Shown: piece by piece, positions 8,096 through 17,887 of the stretch | How the letters are laid out: the number at the start of each line of letters is the position of its first letter | How positions within the stretch are numbered: the first letter of the stretch is position 1 | Origin: Desulfurobacteriaceae bacterium | GTDB lineage: Bacteria; Aquificota; Aquificia; Desulfurobacteriales; Desulfurobacteriaceae | Length of the DNA: 43,647 nucleotides | NCBI GenBank assembly: GCA_027013575.1 | Contig: JALWGN010000038.1 | Coordinates: 1 to 43,647 of the forward strand | Reading direction: 5' to 3' | Made by a program: the position numbers and the translations under genes | Notes under the pieces: generated by a model | Seen by the model: only the letters and a program-made list of their open reading frames with translations | The model's database searches: none | Told to the model about the DNA's origin: nothing

Positions 8096-8298
8096 TTTTA
8101 ACCCCTTCGGTGAATAACGAATCTTGGTTCTTAATAATTTTACAGAAAATCTCCTCTAAAAAGTTCCTGCCTTTTAGAAATGGGTGATTTTCCAGGAGAT
8201 TCTAAACCTGAGATTTTTGAACTGTCACGTTCTCATTATATAGATTTTTCCAATAAGAGCTATAATATAAAACAGAACCAGAATATAAGAGGACAGAA
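8096..8298. promoter_or_regulatory. Divergent intergenic region with -10-like TATAAT
   Basis: AT-rich region between the divergent ferritin-like gene and the acyl-CoA synthetase gene. A consensus TATAAT lies at 8261-8266 on the + strand, 33 nt before the TTG start at 8299, and GAGG at 8290-8293 could be its ribosome site. No convincing -35 hexamer is seen at 16-18 nt. Nothing else coding is visible. Confidence 0.4.
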
Positions 8299-10281
8299 TT
8301 GGACCTAACAGAACCTGAAGTTTACAAACTCCTTTCCTTGTATGGAATTTCCGTTCCAAAGTATCTGGTCTTTGAAGGAGAGGAGCTCCCTCCGTGGAAC
8401 ACCTTTCCCGCCGTCGTTAAGGTTGTTTCAAAGGAGGTTATTCACAAGAGTAACGCCGGTGGCGTTCTGTTCGTTAAAAACCGGGAGGAGCTTAGAGAAG
8501 CCCTCTCTAAGCTGAGGAAGAGGTTCCCGAATGCTGAGGGTTTTATAGTTGAGGAGAAGCTTGAGGGGATAGAGGCCTTTGTAGGTGTTAAGAGAGACCC
8601 CTCCTTCCTCCACGTTGTAGGAGCGGGCACCGGAGGAATACTTGTTGAGCTCTTTAAGGACGTTGTTTTTATACCGGTCAGGTCAACGAGGGAGGAGACA
8701 GCGGAGCAGCTTAAAAAGACAAAGCTCTACCGGCTCATTAAGGGCTTCAGGAACTTTAAGGGAAACGAGGAGCTCTTCCTTGACTTCCTTGAAAAACTAA
8801 AAAAACTCCTCAGAGAACACCCGGAAATCTACGAGCTTGACCTGAACCCCACGTTTATTACAGACAGGTACGTGATTCCGGCAGATGGAAGAGCTCTTCT
8901 TAAAGAACCTGAAGAGAGGAGGGAGTTTAAACCACTTCCAGAAAACCTGTTTAGGCCGAAAAGCGTTGCCGTTATTGGAGCTTCAACCAACCCCAAAAAG
9001 GTAGGTTATGCCCTTGTTAGAAACCTTGAAAGGTTCAGAGGGAAGGTTTTTCCGGTAAATCCCAAGTATGAGAAAGTTCTGGGCTTTAAGTGTTACCCTT
9101 CGGTTAACGATATTCCTGAACCGGTTGACTGTGCCCTCATTGCCGTTCCTGCCCCGGTGGTTCCTCCCGTTTTAAGGGAGTGTGGGGAGAAAGGGATTAA
9201 GCTTGCCGTTGTTATCTCTGCCGGCTTTAAAGAGGCTGGCAGGGAAGACCTTGAGAGAGAAGTTGTTGAGGTTGCAAGAAATTACGGAATCAGAGTTTTG
9301 GGGCCCAACACCCTCGGTTTTATGGTTCCCCCACTTGGTTTAAACGCCTCTTTCTCAACCACTCTTCCGCCGGAAGGTGAGATCTCTTTCCTGTCTCAGA
9401 GTGGAGCTCTCATAACTGCCGTTGTTGACGCAGCAGCTTCGGAGGACATCGGTTTCTCTGAAGTTATAAGCCTTGGGAACCAGGCAGACATTGAGATAAC
9501 GGAATGTTTTGACCTTGCGGTAAGAAGCCCCGACACGAAAGTGATCCTCTCTTACGTTGAAGGGTTGGAGCTGGGCTTTGAACTCCTTGAATTTGTCGGC
9601 AGGAAACCGGCCGTTTTTATAAAGGCAGGAAGGTCTGAGGGAGGAAAGAGGGCTGCGGCATCCCATACAGGCTCTCTGGCAGGAGACTACAAGGTTTTTA
9701 AGGACGCCGTTGAGTGCCGGGGAGGAGTAGTAGTTGACTCTCTGGAGGAGGCCTTTGACTGCTGCCGTTTCTTATCCGCTTACGGAAGGCTCAAGGGGAA
9801 AAAACTCCTCATAGTTACAAACGCCGGGGGTCCTGGGACTCTGGCTGCAGACTACGCTACCTCTTTCGGTCTTGAGCTCATTTCCGTTGCTCCGGTTGAG
9901 AAGGAGCTCTCTCAAGTCCTTCCACCTAACTGGAGCAGGATAAACCCTGTTGACCTTATAGGAGATGCAACTTCTGACCGTTACAGGGCAGCCTTTGAGA
10001 TACTGGAAAAACTTGAGTGGGACGTTTGTCTCGTAATAGTTACCCCCCAGTCTATGACAGACGTTCCAGAAATTGCCCACGAGGTTGTGAAACTTGCCGA
10101 GAGGAGCAGGAGAGCTGTTGTAGGCTGTTTAATGGGAGGGAGCTCCGTTTCAAAGGGAATTGAAATTCTGAAAAGAGAAGGAATACCGGTCTATCCAGAC
10201 CCTTACAGGGCAGTTAATTCAATAAGGAGGGGAGTATGGAGCGTTCAGTCATCATCGGAGGAGAGGCGGGAGAAGGGATAA
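8299..10281 (+). CDS. ADP-forming acyl-CoA (acetate-CoA) synthetase, fused beta-alpha order
   Basis: Single-chain ADP-forming acyl-CoA synthetase, which couples acyl-CoA + ADP + Pi to acid + CoA + ATP. Residues 1-200 are the ATP-grasp (beta) half with HKSNAGGV (putative phosphate-shuttle His49); residues about 215 onward are the CoA-binding/ligase (alpha) half with SVAVIGAS, GPNTLG, SQSGAL and the phospho-histidine region SHTGSLAG (His456). The common fused form has alpha first and beta last; here the order is reversed. The start is TTG at 8299. The last 46 nt overlap the following 2-oxoacid oxidoreductase gene, suggesting the two enzymes work in sequence. Which acyl group is used is not determined. 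Confidence 0.88.
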   Translation: MDLTEPEVYKLLSLYGISVPKYLVFEGEELPPWNTFPAVVKVVSKEVIHKSNAGGVLFVKNREELREALSKLRKRFPNAEGFIVEEKLEGIEAFVGVKRDPSFLHVVGAGTGGILVELFKDVVFIPVRSTREETAEQLKKTKLYRLIKGFRNFKGNEELFLDFLEKLKKLLREHPEIYELDLNPTFITDRYVIPADGRALLKEPEERREFKPLPENLFRPKSVAVIGASTNPKKVGYALVRNLERFRGKVFPVNPKYEKVLGFKCYPSVNDIPEPVDCALIAVPAPVVPPVLRECGEKGIKLAVVISAGFKEAGREDLEREVVEVARNYGIRVLGPNTLGFMVPPLGLNASFSTTLPPEGEISFLSQSGALITAVVDAAASEDIGFSEVISLGNQADIEITECFDLAVRSPDTKVILSYVEGLELGFELLEFVGRKPAVFIKAGRSEGGKRAAASHTGSLAGDYKVFKDAVECRGGVVVDSLEEAFDCCRFLSAYGRLKGKKLLIVTNAGGPGTLAADYATSFGLELISVAPVEKELSQVLPPNWSRINPVDLIGDATSDRYRAAFEILEKLEWDVCLVIVTPQSMTDVPEIAHEVVKLAERSRRAVVGCLMGGSSVSKGIEILKREGIPVYPDPYRAVNSIRRGVWSVQSSSEERREKG

Positions 10282-11870
10282 AGGAGGCTGGAAATCTGCT
10301 CTCCCGCGTTCTCGTCAGCATCGGTTACTCGGTCTTTACCTACCACGACTACCCGTCGCTGATAAGGGGAGGCCACAACTTCTCGTCTGTCCGTTTCTCA
10401 AACGAGGGTATTTACGCTCCTGTAAGAAAGGCCGACTACATCGTTGCCTTAGACGACAGGAGCGTAAAGCGCCACAGAGGTGACGCAAAGGAGGGCACCG
10501 TATGGTTTCTTGACGAGAAGGTGAAAGAGGAAGTGGAGGGAACAGTTGTGAGGCTTCCCTTCAGAGGGGAGGCTAAGGGGGTGATGAGGAGCTCTGCCGT
10601 TTTAGGGGCTCTACTAAAGGCCTTCAGAATCCCTAAGGAAGAGGGGCTGGAGGTTCTCAAAGACCTTAAGAACTTTGAGGAGAACAGAAAGATCTTTGAG
10701 CTCTTCTACGACTCCTCTCAAGAGGTTGAGGAGATAGTTGAGGTAGAAGGGATAAAGGGGGAGTACTTCTCCGGAAGTGAAGGGATAGCCCTCGGAGCCG
10801 TTGACGGGGGGCTTGACATCTACATCGCCTACCCGATGACCCCTGCCTCTCCCGTTCTCCACTACCTTGCAGCCCATAAGAAGGAGTTCGGGATAAAGGT
10901 CGTTCAGCCCGAGAACGAGATAGGAGTTATAAACATGGTTCTCGGTGCAGCGTATGCCGGCGGTAGGGCAATGACGGGAACTTCCGGAGGAGGGTTTGCC
11001 CTTATGACAGAAACCCTCAGCCTTGCCGGAATGAGTGAGACTCCCAGTGTAATCTACCTTGCTCAGAGGGGAGCTCCCTCAACCGGCGTTCCGACCTATA
11101 CAGAACAGGCAGACCTCCTCTTTTCCCTCTTTGCCGGCCACGGAGACTTCCCGAGAATCGTTGTTGCACCTTCAAACGCTTTAGAGTGTTACCTCTTTAC
11201 CCGTGAAGCTCTAAACCTTGCCTGGAAGTTTCAGGTACCTGTAATCGTCCTCTCAAGTAAGAACGTTGCGGAGAGTTTCTTTACTCAACCCTTAGAGAGG
11301 GAGAAGGTCGTTGAGGAGCCAAAACTCTGGGACGGAAGCGGGGAGTACAAACGCTACCTGATTACCGACGACGGTGTCTCTCCTCTGGCCTTTCCGGGAA
11401 CTAAAGGAGCCGTTGTTAAGTCAAACAGCTACGAGCACGACGAGGTAGGTATAACGACAGAAGACCCCCGGCAGATAGTAGAGATGAAAGACAAGAGGGA
11501 GAGGAAGAGGGAGACGATAAGGAAGTTCTTTGAAGGTAGGGAGGACACCGTCTCTGTAGGTGGAGACCTGAACTCTAAGAGGGTTCTTGTTACCTGGGGA
11601 GAGAACTGGGGAGTCTGCTGTGAAGTTGGAGAGGAGCTGGGGTACAAAACGGTTAAACCCAACTACATGGAGCCTTTCCCTGTAAACCGACTGAAGGAAG
11701 AGCTTGAGGGAGCTAAAGAAGTTATCGTTGTGGAGCTCTCCCCTGCCGGCCAGTTTGAGAAGCTATTAAACCTTTACGGAATAAAGCCTACAGGCAGGTT
11801 CAGGAAGTACGACACGAGGCCGATCTTCAAAGAAGACCTTCTAAAGTTCCTTTCAGGGAGGGAGAGATGA
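10236..11870 (+). CDS. korA: 2-oxoacid:ferredoxin oxidoreductase, fused gamma-alpha subunit
   Basis: A 544-residue chain combining a gamma domain (about 1-165, starting SVIIGGEAGEGIKEAG and including SLIRGGHNFSSVR) with an alpha domain (from about 185) that carries the active-site block AYPMTPASPVLH, followed by QPENEIGVINMVLGAAYAGGRA. This is the two-subunit type of ferredoxin-dependent 2-oxoacid oxidoreductase, often 2-oxoglutarate-specific (Kor) but sometimes broad. It pairs with the TPP subunit encoded just downstream (4-nt overlap). It overlaps the end of the acyl-CoA synthetase gene by 46 nt. The korA name is by architecture; substrate could also be pyruvate or an amino-acid-derived 2-oxoacid. 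Confidence 0.88.
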   Translation: MERSVIIGGEAGEGIKEAGNLLSRVLVSIGYSVFTYHDYPSLIRGGHNFSSVRFSNEGIYAPVRKADYIVALDDRSVKRHRGDAKEGTVWFLDEKVKEEVEGTVVRLPFRGEAKGVMRSSAVLGALLKAFRIPKEEGLEVLKDLKNFEENRKIFELFYDSSQEVEEIVEVEGIKGEYFSGSEGIALGAVDGGLDIYIAYPMTPASPVLHYLAAHKKEFGIKVVQPENEIGVINMVLGAAYAGGRAMTGTSGGGFALMTETLSLAGMSETPSVIYLAQRGAPSTGVPTYTEQADLLFSLFAGHGDFPRIVVAPSNALECYLFTREALNLAWKFQVPVIVLSSKNVAESFFTQPLEREKVVEEPKLWDGSGEYKRYLITDDGVSPLAFPGTKGAVVKSNSYEHDEVGITTEDPRQIVEMKDKRERKRETIRKFFEGREDTVSVGGDLNSKRVLVTWGENWGVCCEVGEELGYKTVKPNYMEPFPVNRLKEELEGAKEVIVVELSPAGQFEKLLNLYGIKPTGRFRKYDTRPIFKEDLLKFLSGRER

Positions 11871-12664
11871 GCGGAGTAAACCTTAAAACTTACGCTGAGA
11901 ACACCTGGTGCCCGGGGTGCGGGAACTTTGGGATACTGAGAGCCTTTGAGATGGCCGTTGAGGAGCTCTCTGGAGAAATTCCCGTTGAGAACTTTGTTCT
12001 CTCTTCCGGTATCGGTTGCCACGGAAAGATTGTTGACTACATAAACCTCAACAGCTTTTACTCCATTCACGGAAGAGCCTTAAACAACCTTCAGGGAATG
12101 AAACTTGTAAACGACAGCCTCGTCTGCGTAGGTTTTGTGGGAGACGGAGACATCTACGCTGAGGGGATTTCACACCTTGTCTTTGCCGCAAAGAGAAACG
12201 CAGACATAACCGCTATAGTCCACGACAACAGAGCTTACAGCCTTACAACCGGCCAGTTTACACCAACAAGCCCCTCCCACTTTAAGGGAAAATCAACTCC
12301 CGAAGGGCCGCCTGAAGACCCGATGAACCCGATTCTTTTAATGCTCTCTGCTGGAGCTACCTTTGTTGCAAGGGGATTTGCCGGAGACATTCCCCACCTG
12401 AAGGAGCTTATAAAGGCGGCCATAAAACACAGAGGGTTTTCGTTTATAGACGTTCTCCAGCCCTGCGTAACTTTCTACAACACCTTCCCCTACTACAGGA
12501 AACACTGCTACAAGCTGGAGGAGGCAGGGCACGACCCGACAGATTTCAACGCCGCCGTTGAGAAGGCCAAGGAGTGGGACTACTCAGAGGACAGCGAGGA
12601 CGCGAAGATACCTATAGGTATTTTCTACCAGGTAGAAAAGCCCACGTACGAAGAGAGGGTTTGA
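11867..12664 (+). CDS. korB: 2-oxoacid:ferredoxin oxidoreductase, beta subunit (TPP-binding)
   Basis: TPP and [4Fe-4S] binding partner of the fused gamma-alpha chain. Seen are NTWCPGCGNFGIL (cluster cysteines), GIGCHGKIVDY, the TPP/Mg motif VGDGDIYAEGISHL with DNRAYSLTTGQ, and the conserved QPCVTFYNTF block. The length of 265 residues is a little below the usual 280-300 of this family. No ferredoxin-like delta subunit is encoded nearby, consistent with the two-subunit class. The stop codon TGA (12662-12664) lies inside the -35 hexamer of the tRNA-Met promoter. Confidence 0.9.
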   Translation: MSGVNLKTYAENTWCPGCGNFGILRAFEMAVEELSGEIPVENFVLSSGIGCHGKIVDYINLNSFYSIHGRALNNLQGMKLVNDSLVCVGFVGDGDIYAEGISHLVFAAKRNADITAIVHDNRAYSLTTGQFTPTSPSHFKGKSTPEGPPEDPMNPILLMLSAGATFVARGFAGDIPHLKELIKAAIKHRGFSFIDVLQPCVTFYNTFPYYRKHCYKLEEAGHDPTDFNAAVEKAKEWDYSEDSEDAKIPIGIFYQVEKPTYEERV

Positions 12665-12689
12665 CACTTAAGCTGAGTTGGTCTATATT
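12661..12689 (+). promoter_or_regulatory. Strong sigma-70-type promoter of tRNA-Met
   Basis: TTGACA (12661-12666), exactly 17 nt spacer, TATATT (12684-12689). The predicted start near 12696 is about 8 nt before the mature tRNA. The -35 box contains the stop codon of korB. Confidence 0.85.
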
Positions 12690-12703
12690 TCTCTCCTGCA
12701 AGT

Positions 12704-12780
12704 GGCGACGTGGCTCAGGTGGTTAGAGCGGGCGGCTCATACCCGCCAGGTCGGTGGTTCGACTCCACCCGTCGCCACCA
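12704..12780 (+). tRNA. tRNA-Met (anticodon CAT), elongator type, CCA encoded
   Basis: Acceptor GGCGACG/CGTCGCC, D-stem GCTC/GAGC, anticodon stem GGCGG/CCGCC with loop CTCATAC (anticodon CAT), variable AGGTC, T-arm GGTGG-TTCGACT-CCACC, discriminator A and encoded CCA. Base pair 1-72 is G-C and the anticodon stem lacks the run of three G-C pairs typical of the initiator, so it is an elongator Met tRNA; a tRNA-Ile with lysidine-modified CAT cannot be fully excluded, and tilS is adjacent. Confidence 0.95.
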
Positions 12781-12801
12781 ATTTTCTTTTTTATCCGGCC
12801 T

Positions 12802-14154
12802 ATGGAGAGTATTCAATCAAAAGTCAGAGAGGCAATCGCCAGGTTCTCTCTATTTCCTGAAAACTCCAAAATCCTCGTAGCCCTTTCAGGTGGCCCCGAT
12901 TCTGTAACTCTCCTTCACGTCCTCCTTTCACTGAAAGATGAACTCTCCCTTACAGTTGGAGCTGTCCACGTTAACCACATGCTCCGGGGTGAGGAGTCTG
13001 AGAGGGACGAGTCCTTTGTGAGGGAGCTCTGCGAAAATTGGAGCGTTCCGCTGATTGTAAAACGGGTCAACGTTCCAAAAATCTCAAAAGGGAGAAACGT
13101 TGAGGCCGTTGCCAGAAGGGAGAGGTACAGGCTTTTAAGGGAAGCCCTCAGCGAGTGGGGAGGGGATTTTGTAGCCCTTGGCCATACCGCTTCAGACCTT
13201 ACAGAGACCGTTATCCTGAACCTTGCTAAGGGTTCCGGAGTTAGAGGTTTGAGGGGGTTTCTCCCGAAGAGGGAGGTTTTTGTCCGTCCCCTCTTCCTGG
13301 TTACGAGGGAAGAGGTTGAGTCTTACGTTGAGGAGAACAGGCTGCCCTTTGTCGTTGACAGTTCAAACCTTAAAACCGAATACGATAGAAACTTGATAAG
13401 GCTTGAGGTTGTTCCGGTTCTCAAAAAGGTTAATCCCGCCCTGGAGAAGGCAGTTCTGAGGGAGACGGAGCTCCTTCGGGAACTTGAGGACTTTGTGAAG
13501 AGTGAGGTTGGCTCTGTAGTCTCCAGGTATTTGAAGGGGAAGAGTTTCTGTGCCCCCGTTAAAGAGTTAAAGGAGCTCCACCCCTACCTCCTTTCAGAGG
13601 TTCTCAGAGAGGCCTACAGGAGGGTTTCCGGAAGGGAGCTCCCCTACAGAAGCGTTGTGGAGCTGAGGGAGTCTTTAGAGAGGGAAGGTCTGAAGAAGTT
13701 CTCCTTCCACTCGGGAACAGTCGTCTACAAAACCCAGGAACTCCTCTGCATAGAGCCTGAAGGTGAAAGGGAGGAGTTCTACAGAGAGGTGAGGGAGCTC
13801 CCCGAAACCGTTGATACGCCCCTTTACAGGTTAAAGTTCCTCCTCAACGCTGGAACTCCCGTAGCTTCCCTCAGCTCTTTCAGGGAGGCAGGTATAATTG
13901 TCAGGAGCAGGAGGCCCGGAGACAGACTGAAATTTGAAGGCTTTTCAAAGCCCCTTAAGAAGTTCCTCATAGAGAAGAGGTTTCCTGCCCACCTTAGAGA
14001 CCTCCTTCCCGTTGTTGAGTTAAACGGGGAGGTTATCTTTATTCCAGAACTCTACCGAAAGACCTTTAAACCTGCTGAAAGTTTCGTAGGAGTGGAGTTT
14101 GAACCAAAAGGTAAAAGTTCTCATAGACAGGGAAAGGATAGAGAGGAGAGTTAG
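12802..14154 (+). CDS. tilS: tRNA(Ile)-lysidine synthetase TilS
   Basis: TilS converts C34 of the CAT-anticodon tRNA-Ile to lysidine so that it reads AUA. The ATP-pyrophosphatase P-loop is SGGPDS (29-34 from the chosen start), followed by HVNHMLRGEESERDE and GHTASDLTETVILNLAKGSG, all diagnostic. A C-terminal TilS substrate-binding domain is visible (IIVRSRRPGDRLKFEGFSK). I used the ATG at 12802; an in-frame GTG at 12754 would start inside the tRNA and is rejected. The 3' end overlaps hpt by 56 nt, a long overlap. Confidence 0.95.
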   Translation: MESIQSKVREAIARFSLFPENSKILVALSGGPDSVTLLHVLLSLKDELSLTVGAVHVNHMLRGEESERDESFVRELCENWSVPLIVKRVNVPKISKGRNVEAVARRERYRLLREALSEWGGDFVALGHTASDLTETVILNLAKGSGVRGLRGFLPKREVFVRPLFLVTREEVESYVEENRLPFVVDSSNLKTEYDRNLIRLEVVPVLKKVNPALEKAVLRETELLRELEDFVKSEVGSVVSRYLKGKSFCAPVKELKELHPYLLSEVLREAYRRVSGRELPYRSVVELRESLEREGLKKFSFHSGTVVYKTQELLCIEPEGEREEFYREVRELPETVDTPLYRLKFLLNAGTPVASLSSFREAGIIVRSRRPGDRLKFEGFSKPLKKFLIEKRFPAHLRDLLPVVELNGEVIFIPELYRKTFKPAESFVGVEFEPKGKSSHRQGKDREES

Positions 14155-14623
14155 AGAGCTGGGAGAGGAGATCTCCCGCCACTTCTCAGGAAAGGTTGTT
14201 GTAATCTCCCTCCTTAAAGGAGCTTTCGTCTTTACTGCAGACCTTGTCAGAAACCTTAAGCTGGATGCAGAAGTTGACTTCATGAGGCTTAAGAGCTATA
14301 CGGGAAGTGAGAAGGGGGAGCTCCGTTTAACCTACCGGCCAGAAACCGACCTGAAGGGGAAAGAGGTTCTGATAGTTGACGACATATTTGATACGGGCGA
14401 GAGCCTTGAGTTTGCCTACAGGGAGGTACTCTCTGCCGGTGCTAAAAGGGTGAAGACTTGCGTCCTCCTTGATAAGGAAGTTGAGAAGAGGACACAGCTC
14501 CGCCCCGACTTCGTAGGTTTTAAAATTCCCGATTACTTTGTCTTCGGTTACGGATTAGATTTAAATGAGACGTTTAGAGGTTTACCATACATAGCATATT
14601 TTGAAGGAGCGAAGAATGGATAA
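14099..14623 (+). CDS. hpt: Hypoxanthine phosphoribosyltransferase
   Basis: Purine salvage enzyme that joins hypoxanthine or guanine to PRPP. The 174-residue protein has the PRPP-binding loop VLIVDDIFDTGES, the N-terminal VVVISLLKGAFVFTADL block and the DFVGFKIPDYFVFGYGLD segment with the base-stacking aromatic residues. Start is TTG at 14099 with AGGAG at 14088-14092; no later start would keep the conserved N-terminus. tilS-hpt-ftsH is a widespread bacterial gene order and is preserved here. It overlaps ftsH by 8 nt. Confidence 0.95.
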   Translation: MNQKVKVLIDRERIERRVRELGEEISRHFSGKVVVISLLKGAFVFTADLVRNLKLDAEVDFMRLKSYTGSEKGELRLTYRPETDLKGKEVLIVDDIFDTGESLEFAYREVLSAGAKRVKTCVLLDKEVEKRTQLRPDFVGFKIPDYFVFGYGLDLNETFRGLPYIAYFEGAKNG

Positions 14624-16523
14624 GATGAAAGAGATAGGGAAAAACATAGTTCTCTGGCTGGCTATCGCCCTTATGATCATACTGGCGTTCAACTTCTTCA
14701 ACTCAAGCCAGCTAAAGAGCAACCAGGAGCCCTTCTCAACCTTCATCTCTCAGGTAGAGAAGGGAGAAGTTAAGAAAGTTGTAATTCAGGGACAGAAAGT
14801 TGTAGGTATCACGAAGGAGGGGAAACCCTTTGAAACCTACCTTCCACCCGGCTACAACGACATCATAAAGAAGATGGCAGAGAAGGGCGTTGAGATTCAG
14901 GTTAAACCTGAAGAGGGTAGCCCCTGGTACATAACCGTTCTCGTCTCGTGGCTTCCCATGATATTCCTCATACTCCTATGGCTCAGCATGATGAGGCAGA
15001 TGAGCGCCGGAAGCAACAAAGCCCTCTCTTTTGCCAAGAGCAGAGCAAAGGTATTTATAGACAACAAGCCAAAGGTAACCTTTAAAGACGTTGCAGGGAT
15101 TGACGAGGTTAAGGAAGAGGTTTCGGAAATAGTTGACTTCCTTAAAAACCCCAAGAAGTACCAGCAGCTTGGCGGAAGAATTCCTAAAGGGGTTCTCCTG
15201 GCAGGCCCTCCTGGAACCGGAAAAACCCTCCTTGCAAAGGCTATTGCCGGAGAGGCCAACGTTCCGTTCCTCTCCGTCAGCGGTTCAGAGTTCGTTGAGA
15301 TGTTTGTAGGTGTAGGTGCTTCAAGGGTTAGAGACCTCTTTGAGCAGGCAAAGAAACACGCTCCCTGTATCGTCTTTATAGACGAGATAGACGCCGTTGG
15401 AAGGAAGAGGGGAGCGGGAATAAGCGGAGGCCACGACGAGAGGGAGCAGACTTTAAACCAGCTTCTCGTTGAGATGGACGGTTTTGAGAGCTCCGACGGA
15501 ATCATCGTTATCGCTGCGACAAACAGACCCGACATTTTAGACCCTGCCCTTTTAAGGCCGGGAAGGTTTGACAGACAGATACACGTTCCCCTTCCAGACG
15601 TTAAGGGAAGGCTTGAGATACTCAAGATACACACCAGGAACAAGCCCCTTGCCGAAGACGTTGACCTTGAGGTTATAGCCCGTTCAACTCCTGGGTTCTC
15701 AGGTGCAGACCTTGCCAACATCGTAAACGAGGCTGCCCTTATAGCTGCAAGGAAGAACCACGGAAAGATAACGATGGAGGACTTTGAAGAGGCGAAAGAC
15801 AAGGTTACTATGGGTATAGAGAGAAAGAGTATGGTTCTCTCTGAGCAGGAGAGGCTCACAACGGCCTACCATGAGGCCGGCCACGCCCTCGTTGCCAAGC
15901 TCCTTCCCAACGCCGACAAAGTCCACAAGGTTACGATTATTCCCAGGGGGAGAGCTCTGGGAATAACCCAGCAGCTTCCAGAAGAGGACAGGTACACCTA
16001 CACGAAAGAGTACCTCCTTGACAGGCTCGCGGTTCTCTTCGGAGGAAGGGTTGCTGAGGAGCTTGCTCTAGGAACTATCTCTACCGGAGCAGGAAACGAC
16101 ATAGAGCGTGCCACAGAGATTGCCAGGAGAATGGTTGCCGAGTGGGGTATGAGCGAGAAGATAGGCCCCATTGCCGTTAAAATAAGGGAGCAGTTTGGCG
16201 AACCGGTAGAGCTTGTAAGTGAGGAGATGAGGAAGCTGATAGACAAAGAAGTTAAGAGGATAATCAACGAAACCTACTCCAGAACGAAGGAGCTCCTCTC
16301 TCAGAACATGGATAAACTTGAAAACCTGGCAAGGGCTCTCCTTGAGAAGGAGACCCTTACAGGTGAAGAGATAGATAAGGCCATAAACGGAGAGCTCTTC
16401 AGTGAACCTCCTGAAGGGGGAGACGCCGGGAGCTCCGGAGGAGACAGCGGCAAGGAGCGTAAAGAAAAAGGAAAGGACAAACCTGTAGAGGGTTTCGGCT
16501 TCAATCCACAGCTGGAGGCTTAG
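14616..16523 (+). CDS. ftsH: ATP-dependent zinc metalloprotease FtsH
   Basis: Membrane-anchored AAA+ protease that degrades misfolded membrane proteins and regulators. Two transmembrane segments (about 9-28 and 104-127) flank a periplasmic domain. The AAA module has Walker A GPPGTGKT (197-204), Walker B IVFIDEID and the second region of homology; the protease zinc site is HEAGH (419-423). The C-terminus is an acidic, Gly/Ser-rich tail. The ATG at 14616 is preferred because GAAGGAG sits 7-8 nt upstream; a TTG at 14601 would hide that site. Confidence 0.97.
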   Translation: MDKMKEIGKNIVLWLAIALMIILAFNFFNSSQLKSNQEPFSTFISQVEKGEVKKVVIQGQKVVGITKEGKPFETYLPPGYNDIIKKMAEKGVEIQVKPEEGSPWYITVLVSWLPMIFLILLWLSMMRQMSAGSNKALSFAKSRAKVFIDNKPKVTFKDVAGIDEVKEEVSEIVDFLKNPKKYQQLGGRIPKGVLLAGPPGTGKTLLAKAIAGEANVPFLSVSGSEFVEMFVGVGASRVRDLFEQAKKHAPCIVFIDEIDAVGRKRGAGISGGHDEREQTLNQLLVEMDGFESSDGIIVIAATNRPDILDPALLRPGRFDRQIHVPLPDVKGRLEILKIHTRNKPLAEDVDLEVIARSTPGFSGADLANIVNEAALIAARKNHGKITMEDFEEAKDKVTMGIERKSMVLSEQERLTTAYHEAGHALVAKLLPNADKVHKVTIIPRGRALGITQQLPEEDRYTYTKEYLLDRLAVLFGGRVAEELALGTISTGAGNDIERATEIARRMVAEWGMSEKIGPIAVKIREQFGEPVELVSEEMRKLIDKEVKRIINETYSRTKELLSQNMDKLENLARALLEKETLTGEEIDKAINGELFSEPPEGGDAGSSGGDSGKERKEKGKDKPVEGFGFNPQLEA

Positions 16524-16526
16524 AAG

Positions 16527-17090
16527 TTGGCTTTTGACAGGGAGAGAATAGAGAGGGCAGTAAGGGAGATACTCGTAGCTATAGGTGAAGACCCCGACAG
16601 AGAAGGACTGAAAGACACCCCTAAACGCGTTGCAAAGATGTACGAAGAGGTTTTAGGTGGTTACAACGATTCTCCGGACAACCACCTGGTTCTCTTCACA
16701 GAGAAGTACGACGAGATGATAATAGTAAAAGACATTCCCATCTACTCAATGTGTGAACACCACATGCTTCCGTTCTTTGGAAAAGCCCACGTTGCCTACA
16801 TTCCCGGAGACAGCAAAGTTACAGGTCTCTCTAAACTTGCCAGGATAGTTGACGTCTACGCTAAAAGGCTCCAGCTGCAGGAGAGGATGACCGAGCAGAT
16901 AGCGGATGCCATAATGGAGAAGCTTGGAGCAAAAGGGGTTATGGTCGTTATAGAGGCTCAGCACCTCTGTATGATAATGAGGGGAGTTAAGAAGCCGGGT
17001 TCTTACACTGTTACCAGCTCTGTTAAGGGGGTAATGAGAAAAGAGCCAACGAGGATGGAGGCACTTTTCCTTATAAAGGGTAGGTCATGA
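16527..17090 (+). CDS. folE: GTP cyclohydrolase I
   Basis: First enzyme of tetrahydrofolate synthesis, turning GTP into dihydroneopterin triphosphate. The 187-residue chain shows the zinc ligands in MCEHHMLPF (C76, H79) and QHLCMIM (C148), the substrate pocket [20 protein letters not shown] and the GSYTVTSS end block. Start is TTG at 16527, 3 nt after the ftsH stop, with GGAGG inside the end of ftsH. It overlaps the next gene by 4 nt. Confidence 0.96.
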   Translation: MAFDRERIERAVREILVAIGEDPDREGLKDTPKRVAKMYEEVLGGYNDSPDNHLVLFTEKYDEMIIVKDIPIYSMCEHHMLPFFGKAHVAYIPGDSKVTGLSKLARIVDVYAKRLQLQERMTEQIADAIMEKLGAKGVMVVIEAQHLCMIMRGVKKPGSYTVTSSVKGVMRKEPTRMEALFLIKGRS

Positions 17091-17887
17091 AACGTTTGGT
17101 TCCGTTAATGGTAGTTCTCCTCTTCTCCTCATCCTGTACGTCTCTTTGGGGAGGGAAGGAGAAGGAGAAAAAGGTCTCTCTTCCGCCTCCTCCGGTTGCC
17201 AAAAAGCCGGGAAAGGAGGAGAGGGCAGAGGGTTACTACCAGATAGGAGTGGCCTACCTTGAACTGGGAGAGATTCCTCTTGCCTTAAACTACCTCTTTA
17301 AGGCTAAAAAGCTTACTCCTGACGACCCGAAAATTTACAACGCTATCGGCCTTGCTTTTATCCGCAGGGGAAACCTTGATGAGGCGGAGGAGTACTTAAA
17401 AAAAGCTCTCTCCCTCAAGCCCAACTTCTCTGAAGCCTGGCTCAACATGGGGATACTCTACGAGGAGAAGGGGAACCTGAAGAAGGCCAGGGAGTGCTAC
17501 GAAAAGGCACTTTCAAACCCTCTCTACCTTACTCCGGAGGTAGCCTACTACAGGCTTGCCCTTCTGGATATAAAGGAGGGTAACCTGGAAGGGGCAAAGA
17601 GAGAGCTGGTTCTGGCTGTAAGGAACAACCCAGATTACGTACCGGCTTATATTGAGCTTGCAAAGCTCCTTGAAAGAGAGGGAAAACTGGAGAAGGCGAA
17701 GGAGATCTACTACAGGCTGGTGGAACTCTACCCGAAAGTTCAGGAACCTTACTGCGCTCTTGGCAGGATCTACTTGAAAGAGGGAAACAGGAAAGAGGCC
17801 GAAAAGTTCCTGAGGAAGTGTATCCAGATAAAGCCTAACAGTCCTTTAGCGGCAAAGGCAAGGTTAGAGCTTGGAGAGATGGAATGA
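17087..17887 (+). CDS. TPR-repeat lipoprotein
   Basis: A 266-residue lipoprotein. The signal peptide ends in FSSSC with the lipidated Cys at 17, and the mature chain starts with a Lys/Pro-rich linker. From about residue 45 it is built of tetratricopeptide repeats (at least five; for example [20 protein letters not shown] and [20 protein letters not shown]). It resembles PilF/PilW-type pilotins and other TPR assembly factors of the outer membrane, and pilus genes exist in this window, but that link is only a possibility. Followed directly (4-nt overlap) by a membrane protein of unknown role. Confidence 0.85.
   Translation: MKRLVPLMVVLLFSSSCTSLWGGKEKEKKVSLPPPPVAKKPGKEERAEGYYQIGVAYLELGEIPLALNYLFKAKKLTPDDPKIYNAIGLAFIRRGNLDEAEEYLKKALSLKPNFSEAWLNMGILYEEKGNLKKARECYEKALSNPLYLTPEVAYYRLALLDIKEGNLEGAKRELVLAVRNNPDYVPAYIELAKLLEREGKLEKAKEIYYRLVELYPKVQEPYCALGRIYLKEGNRKEAEKFLRKCIQIKPNSPLAAKARLELGEME

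Noticed and set aside
12704-12780. Initiator tRNA-fMet
   Set aside because: Pair 1-72 is G-C and the anticodon stem lacks the three consecutive G-C pairs of initiators.
12754-12801. Upstream GTG start for tilS
   Set aside because: It lies inside tRNA-Met; the ATG at 12802 gives the normal TilS N-terminus.
14897-15859. Long minus-strand open frame opposite ftsH
   Set aside because: It is the mirror of a highly conserved gene with biased codons; the predicted protein is Ser/Leu-rich and has no recognisable domain.
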